Shown piece by piece: positions 32,849 through 40,968 of a DNA stretch of 64,000 bases. This DNA is from Nonomuraea aurantiaca (GTDB taxonomy: Bacteria; Actinomycetota; Actinomycetes; Streptosporangiales; Streptosporangiaceae): contig NZ_JAIWNB010000012.1 of NCBI RefSeq assembly GCF_020215705.1, positions 1 to 64,000 of the forward strand, read 5' to 3'. The notes beneath the pieces are model-generated. The model made no database searches, was not told the DNA's origin, and worked only from the letters and a program-made list of their open reading frames with translations. The translations under genes were made by a program, and so were the position numbers. Positions within the stretch are counted from its first letter, which is position 1; the number at the start of each line of letters is the position of its first letter.

Positions 32849-35712
32849 GTGGTGGTCCGTCCGGTGCCGGCGTGGTCTCGGTCCATGTGTCCTCTGCCCG
32901 TTCGTCCCCGGTCGGCGCGTACGGCGCCGGCCGATCGGGGGGCCGCCCGGTCGGTGCCGGTCAGTTCCAGCCTGCCCAGCGTGATGCCCACGTTCTCGAA
33001 CACGACATAAAGATCGTGCACCCCCGAGGCTTCCGCAAGCTCGCCCGAGGACGCCGCCGGAGCGTAGCGCCCGGCCGGGGGCACGGGGATGGCGCCCAGC
33101 GTGGGGCCGTGGAGGAGGTCGTCCAGCCGGAGCGTGACGACCCCGCCCTCGGTGCTCGCGGCCTCGATCAGGCACGACGCGGCCCCGGTGAGCTCGACGT
33201 CGCGGAACAGGATCCACGCCCCCTCGGCCTCGGAGCGCACCGCGTCGCCCGACACCTTGGCCGCGTCGACGAAGGCGACCGCGTCGTAGGCGTCGTGGTC
33301 CGCCGCGGCCATCCCGCCCCGCCGGGGCGGGATGGCCGCGCCCTCGACGTGGAAGGCCGCGCTCAGCCGCAGGTCGGTCGCGCTGCGGCCGACCATGAGC
33401 TGGTGCGGCGCGTCCTCGACGGCGAATTCGCCGCGCGTCACGTCCCAGAAGGCCAGGTCTCGCACGGGGAAGGTGAGCGTGACGGCACGGCTCTCACCGG
33501 GCGCCAGCCGTACCCGCTCGAAGCCCCGCAACCGGCGCAGCGGCTGCTTGACCCGGGAACGCCGCTGGTGGGTGTAGAACTGCACGACCTCGGTGCCGGT
33601 CCGCGAGCCGGTGTTGGTGACCGTGACCGTGGCGGTGACGGTCCCCCCGTCGACCGCGACTGTGAGGCCCGAGTAGTCGTAGGTGGTGTAGCCGAGGCCG
33701 TGGCCGAAGGGGTACAGCGGAGTGCCCCGGTAATAGAGATAGGTGGCGTCCGTGGCGATGATGTCGTAGTCGAGCAGGTCGGGCAGCTCGCTGGCCGAGC
33801 GGTACCAGGTCTGGGTGAGCCGCCCTTGCGGGTCGGCGTCGCCGAACAGCACGTCGGCCAGCGCGTGGCCGTACTCCTGGCCGCCGTGCGAGGACCACAG
33901 CACCGCGGGCACGTCCGGGTCCGACCAGGTGACGGGGTAGCCGCTGGTGATCACCATGACCGTGCGCGGGTTGGCCGCCCGTACCGCCCGGACGACCGCG
34001 TCCTGGGCGGGGGCCAGGGCCAGGTCCGTACGGTCCTCGGTCTCGCGGCCGTTGACCAGGGGATGGTCGCCCACCACCACGACCGCCACGTCCGCGGTGG
34101 CCGCCAGCGCGGCCGCCGCCGCGGCGCCGCTCTCGACGACCTCCACCGTCAGCCAGGTGGCGGCGTCGGCGTCGTCGACCAGCCTGAAGACCCCGTCGGG
34201 CGACAGGCCGATGTAGCGGCCCGTGGAGATGTGGCGCAGGACGACGGCGCCGCGGGTGCGCTGTTCCAGCCGGAAGGTCTGGCGCACCTCCCAGCCGTTC
34301 GGGCCGGGCTGGTCGTTGACCAGGACGCCGTCGTCGTCCACGGACAGGAAGCGGCCGGTCGCGACCGCGCGGAAGGCGAAGGACCCGCCGCCCCAGTCGA
34401 ACAGGTCGAAGTGGCCCCCCGGCGTGCCGATGCCCAGGGGCCCGCCGTCGAGCCCGGCCACCACCGGGCCCGCGTCGGCGGTCAGCGTGACGCGGTCGAC
34501 GGCCTCGCAGAAGACCGTCTCGCAGCGCTCGGCCAGACCGGCGCGGGCGGTCACCTCGTACGGCAGCGTGCCGCTGTACCAGTCCTCCAGCAGGGTGTCG
34601 CCGAGCTGGCCGAGCACCGCGATCCGGCGGCAGGCGGCCGGCGCCAGGGGCAGCAGGCCGTCGTTCTTCAGCAGCACGATCGAGCGGGCGGCCGCCTCGC
34701 GGGCCAGCGCCTGGTGCTCGGGGCAGTTGACGACCGCCTCGGTGATGTCGTCGTAGGGCGTGGCGGGGTCGAACTCGCCGAGCCGGAAGCGGATCGACAG
34801 CGTGTGGCGTACGGCGGTGTCGAGGTCGGCCTCGCTCAGCAGGCCGCGCTCCAGCGCCTCGCGCAGGTGGCCGAGGGTGGCCTCGGCCCGGTCGTCGTCC
34901 TGGGTGAAGCTGTCGAGCCCGGCCCGTACGGCGTGCGCGTACGCCTCGGCCGGATCGTCGTAGTACCCCTGCAGCGCGGTGAGGTTCCCGGGGGCGTAGG
35001 CGTCGCTGACCACGAGAAGGTCGTCCGGCGCCCAGGTCCGCAGCACCTGCCCGATCAGCGGGCTGAGGTGCGCCGGCCGACCGTTGACCAGGTTGTAGGA
35101 GGGCATGACCGCGACGGCGGCGCCGCTCTCCAGGGCGGGCCGGTAGGCGGGCAGCTCGTACTCGTGCAGGACCCGAGGCGGCAGGTTGCTGGAGGTGAGG
35201 CAGCGGTAGGTCTCGTTGTTGTAGCCGAGGAAGTGCTTGAGGGTAGGTGCCGTCCGCATCACGGGAGCGCTCCCACGAAGCCCGTGCGCGTAGGCCGTGG
35301 CCATGACGCCGGTCAGCAACGGATCTTCGGAGTAGCCCTCCTCGTTGCGGCCCCAGCGCGGATCGCGCAGCAGGTTGACCACGGGGGCCCACACGTTGCG
35401 CCCGGCGCCCGACGGGTCCTTGTGGTGAAAGGCCAGGACCTCCTCGCCCGCCGCCTCCCCCACCCGGCGGACCAGCTCCGGATCCCAGGTCGAGGCCAGC
35501 CCCACGGCCTGCGGGAAGACCGTCGCCGGACCCAGCCAGGCCAGGCCGTGCAGGGCCTCGGTGCCGGTGCGGAAGGCGCCCACGCCGAGCCGCTCGACCG
35601 GCGCCTGGTACTGGTGGAGCAGTGCGAGCTTCTCGGTCACGGTCAGCCGGGCCTGCAGATCGGCGATCCGCTCGGCGAGGGGGAGGTCCGGGTCGCGGAA
35701 CGGTTCGTTCAT
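32845..35712 (-). CDS. Cytoplasmic GH3 glycosidase with beta-trefoil insert and CBM6-like end
   Basis: This 955-residue GH3 enzyme starts at the ATG of MNEPFRDPDLPLAER and has no signal peptide. The N-terminal barrel contains TEALHGLAW and the nucleophile region VVSDAYAPG (Asp near 235). Inside the second domain, at about residues 437-534, is an inserted beta-trefoil (AVATGRFLSVDDDGV, HISTGRYIGLSPDGV). A fibronectin-like domain and a CBM6-like C-terminus (about 817-920) follow. It resembles GH3 beta-xylosidases/beta-glucosidases with PA14-like or trefoil inserts. The architecture is shared with the secreted GH3 at 44-47 kb. It is transcribed with the LacI gene downstream. It probably hydrolyses imported oligosaccharides. 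Confidence 0.9.
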   Translation of the reverse strand: MNEPFRDPDLPLAERIADLQARLTVTEKLALLHQYQAPVERLGVGAFRTGTEALHGLAWLGPATVFPQAVGLASTWDPELVRRVGEAAGEEVLAFHHKDPSGAGRNVWAPVVNLLRDPRWGRNEEGYSEDPLLTGVMATAYAHGLRGSAPVMRTAPTLKHFLGYNNETYRCLTSSNLPPRVLHEYELPAYRPALESGAAVAVMPSYNLVNGRPAHLSPLIGQVLRTWAPDDLLVVSDAYAPGNLTALQGYYDDPAEAYAHAVRAGLDSFTQDDDRAEATLGHLREALERGLLSEADLDTAVRHTLSIRFRLGEFDPATPYDDITEAVVNCPEHQALAREAAARSIVLLKNDGLLPLAPAACRRIAVLGQLGDTLLEDWYSGTLPYEVTARAGLAERCETVFCEAVDRVTLTADAGPVVAGLDGGPLGIGTPGGHFDLFDWGGGSFAFRAVATGRFLSVDDDGVLVNDQPGPNGWEVRQTFRLEQRTRGAVVLRHISTGRYIGLSPDGVFRLVDDADAATWLTVEVVESGAAAAAALAATADVAVVVVGDHPLVNGRETEDRTDLALAPAQDAVVRAVRAANPRTVMVITSGYPVTWSDPDVPAVLWSSHGGQEYGHALADVLFGDADPQGRLTQTWYRSASELPDLLDYDIIATDATYLYYRGTPLYPFGHGLGYTTYDYSGLTVAVDGGTVTATVTVTNTGSRTGTEVVQFYTHQRRSRVKQPLRRLRGFERVRLAPGESRAVTLTFPVRDLAFWDVTRGEFAVEDAPHQLMVGRSATDLRLSAAFHVEGAAIPPRRGGMAAADHDAYDAVAFVDAAKVSGDAVRSEAEGAWILFRDVELTGAASCLIEAASTEGGVVTLRLDDLLHGPTLGAIPVPPAGRYAPAASSGELAEASGVHDLYVVFENVGITLGRLELTGTDRAAPRSAGAVRADRGRTGRGHMDRDHAGTGRTTT

Positions 35713-35731
35713 GGAGCCATCCTCAGAAAGC

Positions 35732-35790
35732 GTCGAAACGCTTCGACTAGCGGGGGGAGCGCACTTCGAGCCTCTGTCGAAGCGCTTCGA
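35732..35790 (-). promoter_or_regulatory. Twin LacI operators before the GH3-LacI unit
   Basis: GTCGAAACGCTTCGAC (35732-35747, one mismatch) and the perfect palindrome TCGAAGCGCTTCGA (35777-35790) share the core TCGAA-N4-TTCGA. Their centres are 44 bases apart, about four helical turns, which suits looping or cooperative binding by one LacI protein. Confidence 0.75.
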
Positions 35791-35873
35791 TAGCCGGTCC
35801 AGAAAAACCCCGCCCGTTACACGAGTGTTTCGAACGGAGTTCTTCTGAAGGGTGCACGCGTGTGCGAGCGGGG

Positions 35874-37058
35874 TCAAGAGATTCGCGGCAATCTTCCTGA
35901 ATCGATGGAGTCGAGCACCCGGGCGGCTCCGCCGAGCGCGGCCGCGTCGTAGCCGAGCGACGAGATGACCACCTGGCAGCCACCGGCCTCCGGCGCGATG
36001 GTGCGCTCGCGTACCTCGGCCTCCACGGCGGGCAGCAGCCAGGGCGCCAGCGGCACGTAGTAGCCCCCGAGGATCACCACCTCGGGGTTGAGCAGGTTGG
36101 CCAGGATGGCCACCCCGCGGCCGAGGTCGCGGCCCACGCCGCGGAGCAGGCCCAGGGTGTGGGCGTCGCCCGCGCGGGCCCGCCGGACGACCTCCTCGAT
36201 CTCCAGCTCCACCTCGACCGGCGAGGGCGAGACGTGCTCCAGGACCGCGCCGATGCCGGCCACCGCTTCCAGGCAGCCGGTCCGGCCGCACCGGCACTCC
36301 GGCCCCAGCGGGTCGATCTGGATGTGGCCGATCTCGCCGCTGTAGCCGCGCCCGCCGCGGCGCAGCCGCCCGTCCAGGATCACGCCGGCGCCCACGCCCA
36401 TCTCGCCGGTCAGGTAGACCAGGTCGGCGACCGCCCCGTGGGGGCCGAACCGGTGCTCGGCCAGGGCGCCGAGGTTGGCGTCGTTGTCGGCCTGGATGGG
36501 GAAGCCGGGGTCGCGCAGCGCCTTGGCGAGGTCGCCGCTGACGTCGGTGTCGAGCCAGCCGAGGTTGGGCGCGACCCGCACGACGCCCTGCCCGTCGACC
36601 AGGCCCGGCACGGCCACGGTCAGGCCGAGGATCTGCTTGTCCTCCTTGGCCATGCGGTTGACCACCCGCCTGACGATCGCCGCGACGGCGGCCACCGAGC
36701 CGGGGAAGGCGCGCCGCCAGGACAGCAGCCGCTCCCCCGCCAGGTCGACGGCGACGGCCGTCACGTAGTCGACGTTGATCTCCAGTCCGATCGCCGCGTA
36801 CGGCGAGCCGTCCAGCACCAGCATCGTGGCCGGCCTCCCCACCCGGTTCTCGGTCAGGCCGGTCTCCCGGACGAGCCGCCTGTCGATCAGGTCGGCGACC
36901 AGGCTCGACACGGTCGCCTTGTTCAGGCCCGTGGAGGCCGCGATGTCGGCCCGCGAGCAGGGCGCGTGCTCGCGGACGAAACGCAGCACGACGGCGAGGT
37001 TGGTGGCCCGCACGTCGGCGAAGTCGGCCGGCTGCGGGTCGGTCGATGAGGTGATCAA
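35874..37058 (-). CDS. ROK-family (XylR/NagC-type) regulator
   Basis: This 394-residue protein has an N-terminal winged HTH (ATNLAVVLRFVREHAPCSRADI, ASTGLNKATVSSLVADLID) followed by a ROK sugar-binding domain. That domain carries the family signature and Cys-rich zinc site in GEIGHIQIDPLGPECRCGRTGCLE. An ATP-site-like VDYVTAVAVDLAG and QADNDANLGALAE are also visible. The start appears to be the TTG of MITSST. It is divergent from the Lpl-type importer. A XylR-like box sits in the shared 294 bases and recurs at the xyloglucan locus, so this may be the common repressor of both. Confidence 0.92.
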   Translation of the reverse strand: MITSSTDPQPADFADVRATNLAVVLRFVREHAPCSRADIAASTGLNKATVSSLVADLIDRRLVRETGLTENRVGRPATMLVLDGSPYAAIGLEINVDYVTAVAVDLAGERLLSWRRAFPGSVAAVAAIVRRVVNRMAKEDKQILGLTVAVPGLVDGQGVVRVAPNLGWLDTDVSGDLAKALRDPGFPIQADNDANLGALAEHRFGPHGAVADLVYLTGEMGVGAGVILDGRLRRGGRGYSGEIGHIQIDPLGPECRCGRTGCLEAVAGIGAVLEHVSPSPVEVELEIEEVVRRARAGDAHTLGLLRGVGRDLGRGVAILANLLNPEVVILGGYYVPLAPWLLPAVEAEVRERTIAPEAGGCQVVISSLGYDAAALGGAARVLDSIDSGRLPRIS

Positions 37059-37261
37059 AGTCTGTCCCGTCCGTCAGGCCGTCGCGGGCGATCATGCCGC
37101 CGTACCAGTGTGCGCCGTCCCCCGGTGTCCCCGTGCCATCGCCGAGAGCCGCGCGGGCCCCCGGGCACGGCGGCGAGGGAGCCGTCAGCGAATCTCATCT
37201 CACTCCCGACATCAATCTGTGACCGGTGCCACACCTTGTGGTCAGCATCGCCTCGGGTTTA

Positions 37262-37287
37262 GTTTGTTTGGTCATTAGACGAACTAA
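37262..37287. promoter_or_regulatory. XylR/ROK-type operator
   Basis: The bases from TTAGTTTGT (37259-37267) to ACGAACTAA (37279-37287) form an inverted repeat with one mismatch. Read on the minus strand, 37287-37262 gives TTAGTT-N9-ACCAAACAAAC. It lies 65 bases before the binding-protein start and about 200 bases upstream of the ROK gene, and closely resembles Bacillus XylR operators as I remember them. Confidence 0.7.
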
Positions 37288-37352
37288 TTCTAGCCCGTAG
37301 ACCTCCCGTTCCGACACCCCTCACCCTGCTCCGACCAACGAAGGGAGCCGTC

Positions 37353-39008
37353 GTGACTCCGTCGATGACTCGCCGAGGATTTCTCGGCCTGGCCGGTATG
37401 ACCACCCTCGCCGCCTGCTCCGCCCCGACCGGGACCCGGCCCGGCTCGAGCGGCGCGACCGCGGCCGCCGCGGACAAGCTGGCCCAGCTCACACCGGCGT
37501 ACGCCGAGTTCCCCGGCGTCAAGCCCGAGCTGGCCGGCACGGTCTCCAACCTGCCGGGCGTGCCGGGCATCGCCGGCGGCTTCACCACTTACCCGGCCGC
37601 CCCCACCGCGGCGCTCACCCAGAAGGCGGGCAAGGGCGGCACCTACAAGGCGATGACCCCGTTGTGGGGCCCGCCGCCGCCCGGTCTGCCGGGCAACTCC
37701 TACTTCCAGGCGGTCAACGCCGACATCGGCGCGACGCTCGAGTTCCAGATCGCCGACGGCAACACCTACGCCGACAAGGCGATCGCCCGGCTGGCCTCCG
37801 GCGACCTGCCCGACATCTTCGCCCTCCCGAACTGGGAGATCGACAAGATGGCGGACTTCAACACCGCCGTGGACAAGGCGTTCGAGGACCTCACGCCGTA
37901 CCTGCAGGGCGACAAGGTGAAGCCGTACCCGCTGCTGGCCAACCTGCCGACCGCCGCGTGGGAGTGGTCGGTGTGGAACGGCAAGCTGATGGCGATCCCC
38001 TACCCCACCGAGCCCTTCCCGTACGCCCTGCTCTACCGCAAGGACCTGTTCGACAAGAACGGCTGGAACCAGAACCCCAAGACCGCCGACGAGCTCTACC
38101 AGCTCGGCAAGACGATCACCGACGAGAAGGCCAAGCGCTGGGCGTTCGGCGACATCCACGAGATGGCCTGGCCCATCTTCGGCGTCCCGCAGGAATGGCG
38201 CTACGCCGGCGGCAAGCTGACGCACAAGTACGAGACGCCGGAGTTCGAGGAGATGCTGGCGTGGATGCGCAGGCTCTTCGCCGAGGGGCTCATCCATCCG
38301 AGCGTCGCCGGCAGCAAGGGCGCCAACGAGAAGGACCTCATCGGCGCGGGCCAGATCACCATCTACAAGGACGGCTTGGGCGCCTGGAAGGAGCTGCTCC
38401 AGCAGCACACCGGCAAGAACCCCGACTTCGCACTGGGCGTCTTCCCGCTGTTCGCGCATGACGGCGGCACGCCGATCATGTATCACAACAACGCGGCGGG
38501 CCTGTTCACCTTCATCAAGAAGGGGCTGCCGAAGGAGAAGATGGAGGAGATCCTGTCCATCCTCAACTGGTGCGCCGCCCCGTACGGGACCAAGGAGTAC
38601 GAGCTGTCCAACTTCGGGGTCAAGGGCAAGCACTTCACCCTCGACGCCAAGGGCATCCCGCAGAGCACCGACCTGGGCCGCAAGGAGGTCGCCTACACCT
38701 ACGGCTTCCTGGGCGGCCGTCCCCTCTACGTGGACTGGCCCTTCCCCGAGGCGGCCAAGGCCAACATCGACTGGCAGAACGCCTCCTTCAAGTACATCGA
38801 GAAGACGCCGTTCGACGGGATCAGGATCCAGCGGCCGTCGAAGTACTCGGGCCTGCAGGTGCCGACCGAGGACAAGTTCACCGACATCATGCGCGGGCGC
38901 CGCCCGGTCAGTGACGCCAAGCAGATCGCGACGGAGTGGCGGCGCGACGGCGGCGACGAGGCACGCGAGTTCTACATGAAGGTCCTGCGGGACAATGGCC
39001 GCGCCTGA
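37353..39008 (+). CDS. Large sugar ABC solute-binding lipoprotein, LplA-type (b)
   Basis: This 551-residue binding protein is clearly longer than the usual 420-450. It begins at a GTG with GGGAG upstream, giving MTPSMTRRGFLGLAG (twin-arginine) and a lipobox ending at Cys22. The body has the features of LplA/YtcQ-type proteins: GNSYFQAVNADIGATLEFQI, ASGDLPDIFALPNW, YALLYRKDLFDKNGW, then RPSKYSGLQVPTEDKFTDIM near the end. It is transcribed with two LplB/LplC-type permeases and regulated from the ROK box upstream. The ligand is unknown; a xylose- or glucose-containing oligosaccharide is inferred from the ROK box and the adjacent GH3. Confidence 0.92.
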   Translation: MTPSMTRRGFLGLAGMTTLAACSAPTGTRPGSSGATAAAADKLAQLTPAYAEFPGVKPELAGTVSNLPGVPGIAGGFTTYPAAPTAALTQKAGKGGTYKAMTPLWGPPPPGLPGNSYFQAVNADIGATLEFQIADGNTYADKAIARLASGDLPDIFALPNWEIDKMADFNTAVDKAFEDLTPYLQGDKVKPYPLLANLPTAAWEWSVWNGKLMAIPYPTEPFPYALLYRKDLFDKNGWNQNPKTADELYQLGKTITDEKAKRWAFGDIHEMAWPIFGVPQEWRYAGGKLTHKYETPEFEEMLAWMRRLFAEGLIHPSVAGSKGANEKDLIGAGQITIYKDGLGAWKELLQQHTGKNPDFALGVFPLFAHDGGTPIMYHNNAAGLFTFIKKGLPKEKMEEILSILNWCAAPYGTKEYELSNFGVKGKHFTLDAKGIPQSTDLGRKEVAYTYGFLGGRPLYVDWPFPEAAKANIDWQNASFKYIEKTPFDGIRIQRPSKYSGLQVPTEDKFTDIMRGRRPVSDAKQIATEWRRDGGDEAREFYMKVLRDNGRA

Positions 39009-40035
39009 CCACATCGCGGTCGAGCGGTCCGCGGACGCCGGGCCGGCGGGAGACCTGCCCTCTCCCGCCGGCTCGGGCACCATCCGGAGACGGGCCCGGA
39101 GAAGGGCCGAGGACCGGATCAAGAACGGCTCGCTGCGGGCCCGGTTCCGGCGCGACTGGCAGCTGCTGCTCATGACCGTGCCGGCGATCGGGCTGCTGCT
39201 CCTGTTCCACTACGTGCCGCTGCTCGGCAACGTGATCGCCTTCCAGGACTACTCCCCCTACGTCGGCGTCAAGGACAGCCCGTGGGTGGGGATGTCGAAC
39301 TTCCAGTGGCTGATGTTCGACGAGAGCTTCTGGGACGCGACGCTCAACACGCTGTCGATCACCACGTTCCAGCTGATCTTCTACTTCCCGTTGCCGATCC
39401 TGCTGGCCATCCTGCTCGACAGCGTCGTACGGCCGCGCCTGCGGCTGTTCATCCAGGGCATCGTGTACATGCCGCACTTCTTCTCCTGGGTCCTGGTCGT
39501 CACCCTGTTCCAGCAGATGTTCGGCGGCGCGGGACTGCTCGCGCAGATCCTGCGCGACCACGGCTTCGCGGGCGTGGACATCATGACAAATCCGGACACG
39601 TTTATTCTGCTGGTCACCGCGGAGACAGTCTGGAAGGACGCCGGCTGGGGGACGATCATCTTCCTGGCGGCGCTGGCGGCCATCAACCCCCATCTCTACG
39701 AGGCCGCCGCCGTGGACGGCGCCTCCCGCTGGCGGCGGCTGTGGCACATCACGCTGCCCGGCCTGCGCCCGGTGTTCGTGCTGCTGCTGATCCTGCGGCT
39801 GGGCGACGCGCTCAACGTCGGCTTCGAGCAGTTCTTCCTGCAGCGCGACGCCGTCGGCCGCGACGCCGCCGAGGTGCTCGACACGTTCATGTACTGGCGC
39901 ACGCTGCTGACCGGCGAGTGGAGCTACGGCGCCGCGGCGGGCCTGGTCAAGGGTGTGGCCGGGCTGATCCTGATCCTCATTGCCAACAAGGTCGCCCACC
40001 GATTCGGCGAGCAGGGAATCTACAAACGATCATGA
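38995..40035 (+). CDS. LplB-type ABC permease 1 (b)
   Basis: This 346-residue permease overlaps the binding-protein gene by 14 bases. After a basic cytoplasmic N-terminus (about residues 1-55) it has six hydrophobic helices beginning LLLMTVPAIGLLLLFHYVPL. The EAA loop is YEAAAVDGASRWRRLWHITLP. The HYVPLLGNVIAFQDY stretch is characteristic of the LplB/YteP group that serves large oligosaccharide importers. Confidence 0.92.
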   Translation: MAAPDHIAVERSADAGPAGDLPSPAGSGTIRRRARRRAEDRIKNGSLRARFRRDWQLLLMTVPAIGLLLLFHYVPLLGNVIAFQDYSPYVGVKDSPWVGMSNFQWLMFDESFWDATLNTLSITTFQLIFYFPLPILLAILLDSVVRPRLRLFIQGIVYMPHFFSWVLVVTLFQQMFGGAGLLAQILRDHGFAGVDIMTNPDTFILLVTAETVWKDAGWGTIIFLAALAAINPHLYEAAAVDGASRWRRLWHITLPGLRPVFVLLLILRLGDALNVGFEQFFLQRDAVGRDAAEVLDTFMYWRTLLTGEWSYGAAAGLVKGVAGLILILIANKVAHRFGEQGIYKRS

Positions 40036-40928
40036 CTATGCCTGCCTGGGCCGAGCGGCCCACCCGGTTCGGCGCGAGCGTCAAGGGGCTGGTGCTGGCC
40101 CTCATCGTGGCCGCCGTGCTGTTCCCGATCTACATGGTCGTGCTGACCAGCCTGTCCACGCAGGAGGCGGTGTCGAAGGCGGGTGGCCTGGTCACCGTGC
40201 CGGGCGAGCTGTCCTTCGCCGCCTACGAGCAGCTGTTCGCGGGCGGGGTGGTGACCCGGTCGATCGGGGTGAGCCTCGGGGTGACCGGCGTCGGGACCCT
40301 GCTCAGCCTCACGGTCACGGTGCTGGCGGCCTACGGGCTGTCGCGTCCCGGCTCGCTGCTGCACCGGCCGATGCTGTTCCTCGTGCTGCTGACGTTCCTG
40401 TTCGGGCCGGGCATGATCCCGAGCTACCTGCTGGTCAGCTCGCTGGGGCTGATCGACTCGTACTGGGCGCTGATCCTGCCGACCGCCGTCACCGCGTTCA
40501 ACCTGGTCGTCATGCGGGCCTTCTTCATGAACATCCCGGAGGAGGTCACCGACAGCGCGCGGATCGACGGGGCGAGCGAGTTCCGCATCCTGTGGCGGAT
40601 CGTGCTGCCCATGTCCAAGGGCGTCACGGCGGTGATCGGGCTGTTCTACGCGGTCGGCTACTGGAACGCCTTCTTCAACGCCACCCTCTACCTCAACGAC
40701 AACACCAAGTGGCCGCTGCAGGTGGTCCTGCGGCAGTTCGTGCTCCAGGGGCAGTCGATGTTCGTCGGGCAGACGGGTGACACCGCGGTCGGCGGGCACG
40801 CGCTGCCGCCGAGCCTGGCGATCCAGATGGCCATCGTGACGCTGGCGCTGATCCCGGTGCTGGTGATCTACCCGTTCGTGCAGAAGCACTTCACGAAGGG
40901 CGTCATCATCGGCGCCGTCAAGGGCTGA
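40032..40928 (+). CDS. LplC-type ABC permease 2 (b)
   Basis: This 298-residue permease starts at the ATG overlapping the previous stop (ATGA). It has six helices, the EAA loop TDSARIDGASEFRILWRIVLP, and the C-terminus FTKGVIIGAVKG typical of the LplC/YtcP group. A 12-bp terminator hairpin starts three bases after the stop. No ATPase gene is present. Confidence 0.92.
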   Translation: MTMPAWAERPTRFGASVKGLVLALIVAAVLFPIYMVVLTSLSTQEAVSKAGGLVTVPGELSFAAYEQLFAGGVVTRSIGVSLGVTGVGTLLSLTVTVLAAYGLSRPGSLLHRPMLFLVLLTFLFGPGMIPSYLLVSSLGLIDSYWALILPTAVTAFNLVVMRAFFMNIPEEVTDSARIDGASEFRILWRIVLPMSKGVTAVIGLFYAVGYWNAFFNATLYLNDNTKWPLQVVLRQFVLQGQSMFVGQTGDTAVGGHALPPSLAIQMAIVTLALIPVLVIYPFVQKHFTKGVIIGAVKG

Positions 40929-40930
40929 CC

Positions 40931-40959
40931 GAGAGAGGGCCCCGTGTGGGCCCTCTCTC
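40931..40959. terminator. Bidirectional terminator between convergent units
   Basis: GAGAGAGGGCCC (40931-40942) and GGGCCCTCTCTC (40948-40959) form a perfect 12-bp stem with loop CGTGT. It lies between the permease stop and the 3' end of the opposing GH74 gene (10 bases away) and so can serve both. Confidence 0.85.
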
Positions 40960-40968
40960 TCCGCGTTG

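Noticed and set aside
32872..35793. A 973-codon plus-strand frame across the cytoplasmic GH3 gene
   Set aside because: Low-complexity antisense frame; the GH3 motifs on the other strand are decisive.
32845..37095. A 1416-codon minus-strand frame suggesting a fused regulator-GH3 protein
   Set aside because: The upstream part is an out-of-phase reading of the ROK gene. The GH3 begins at its own ATG at 35712 behind LacI operators.
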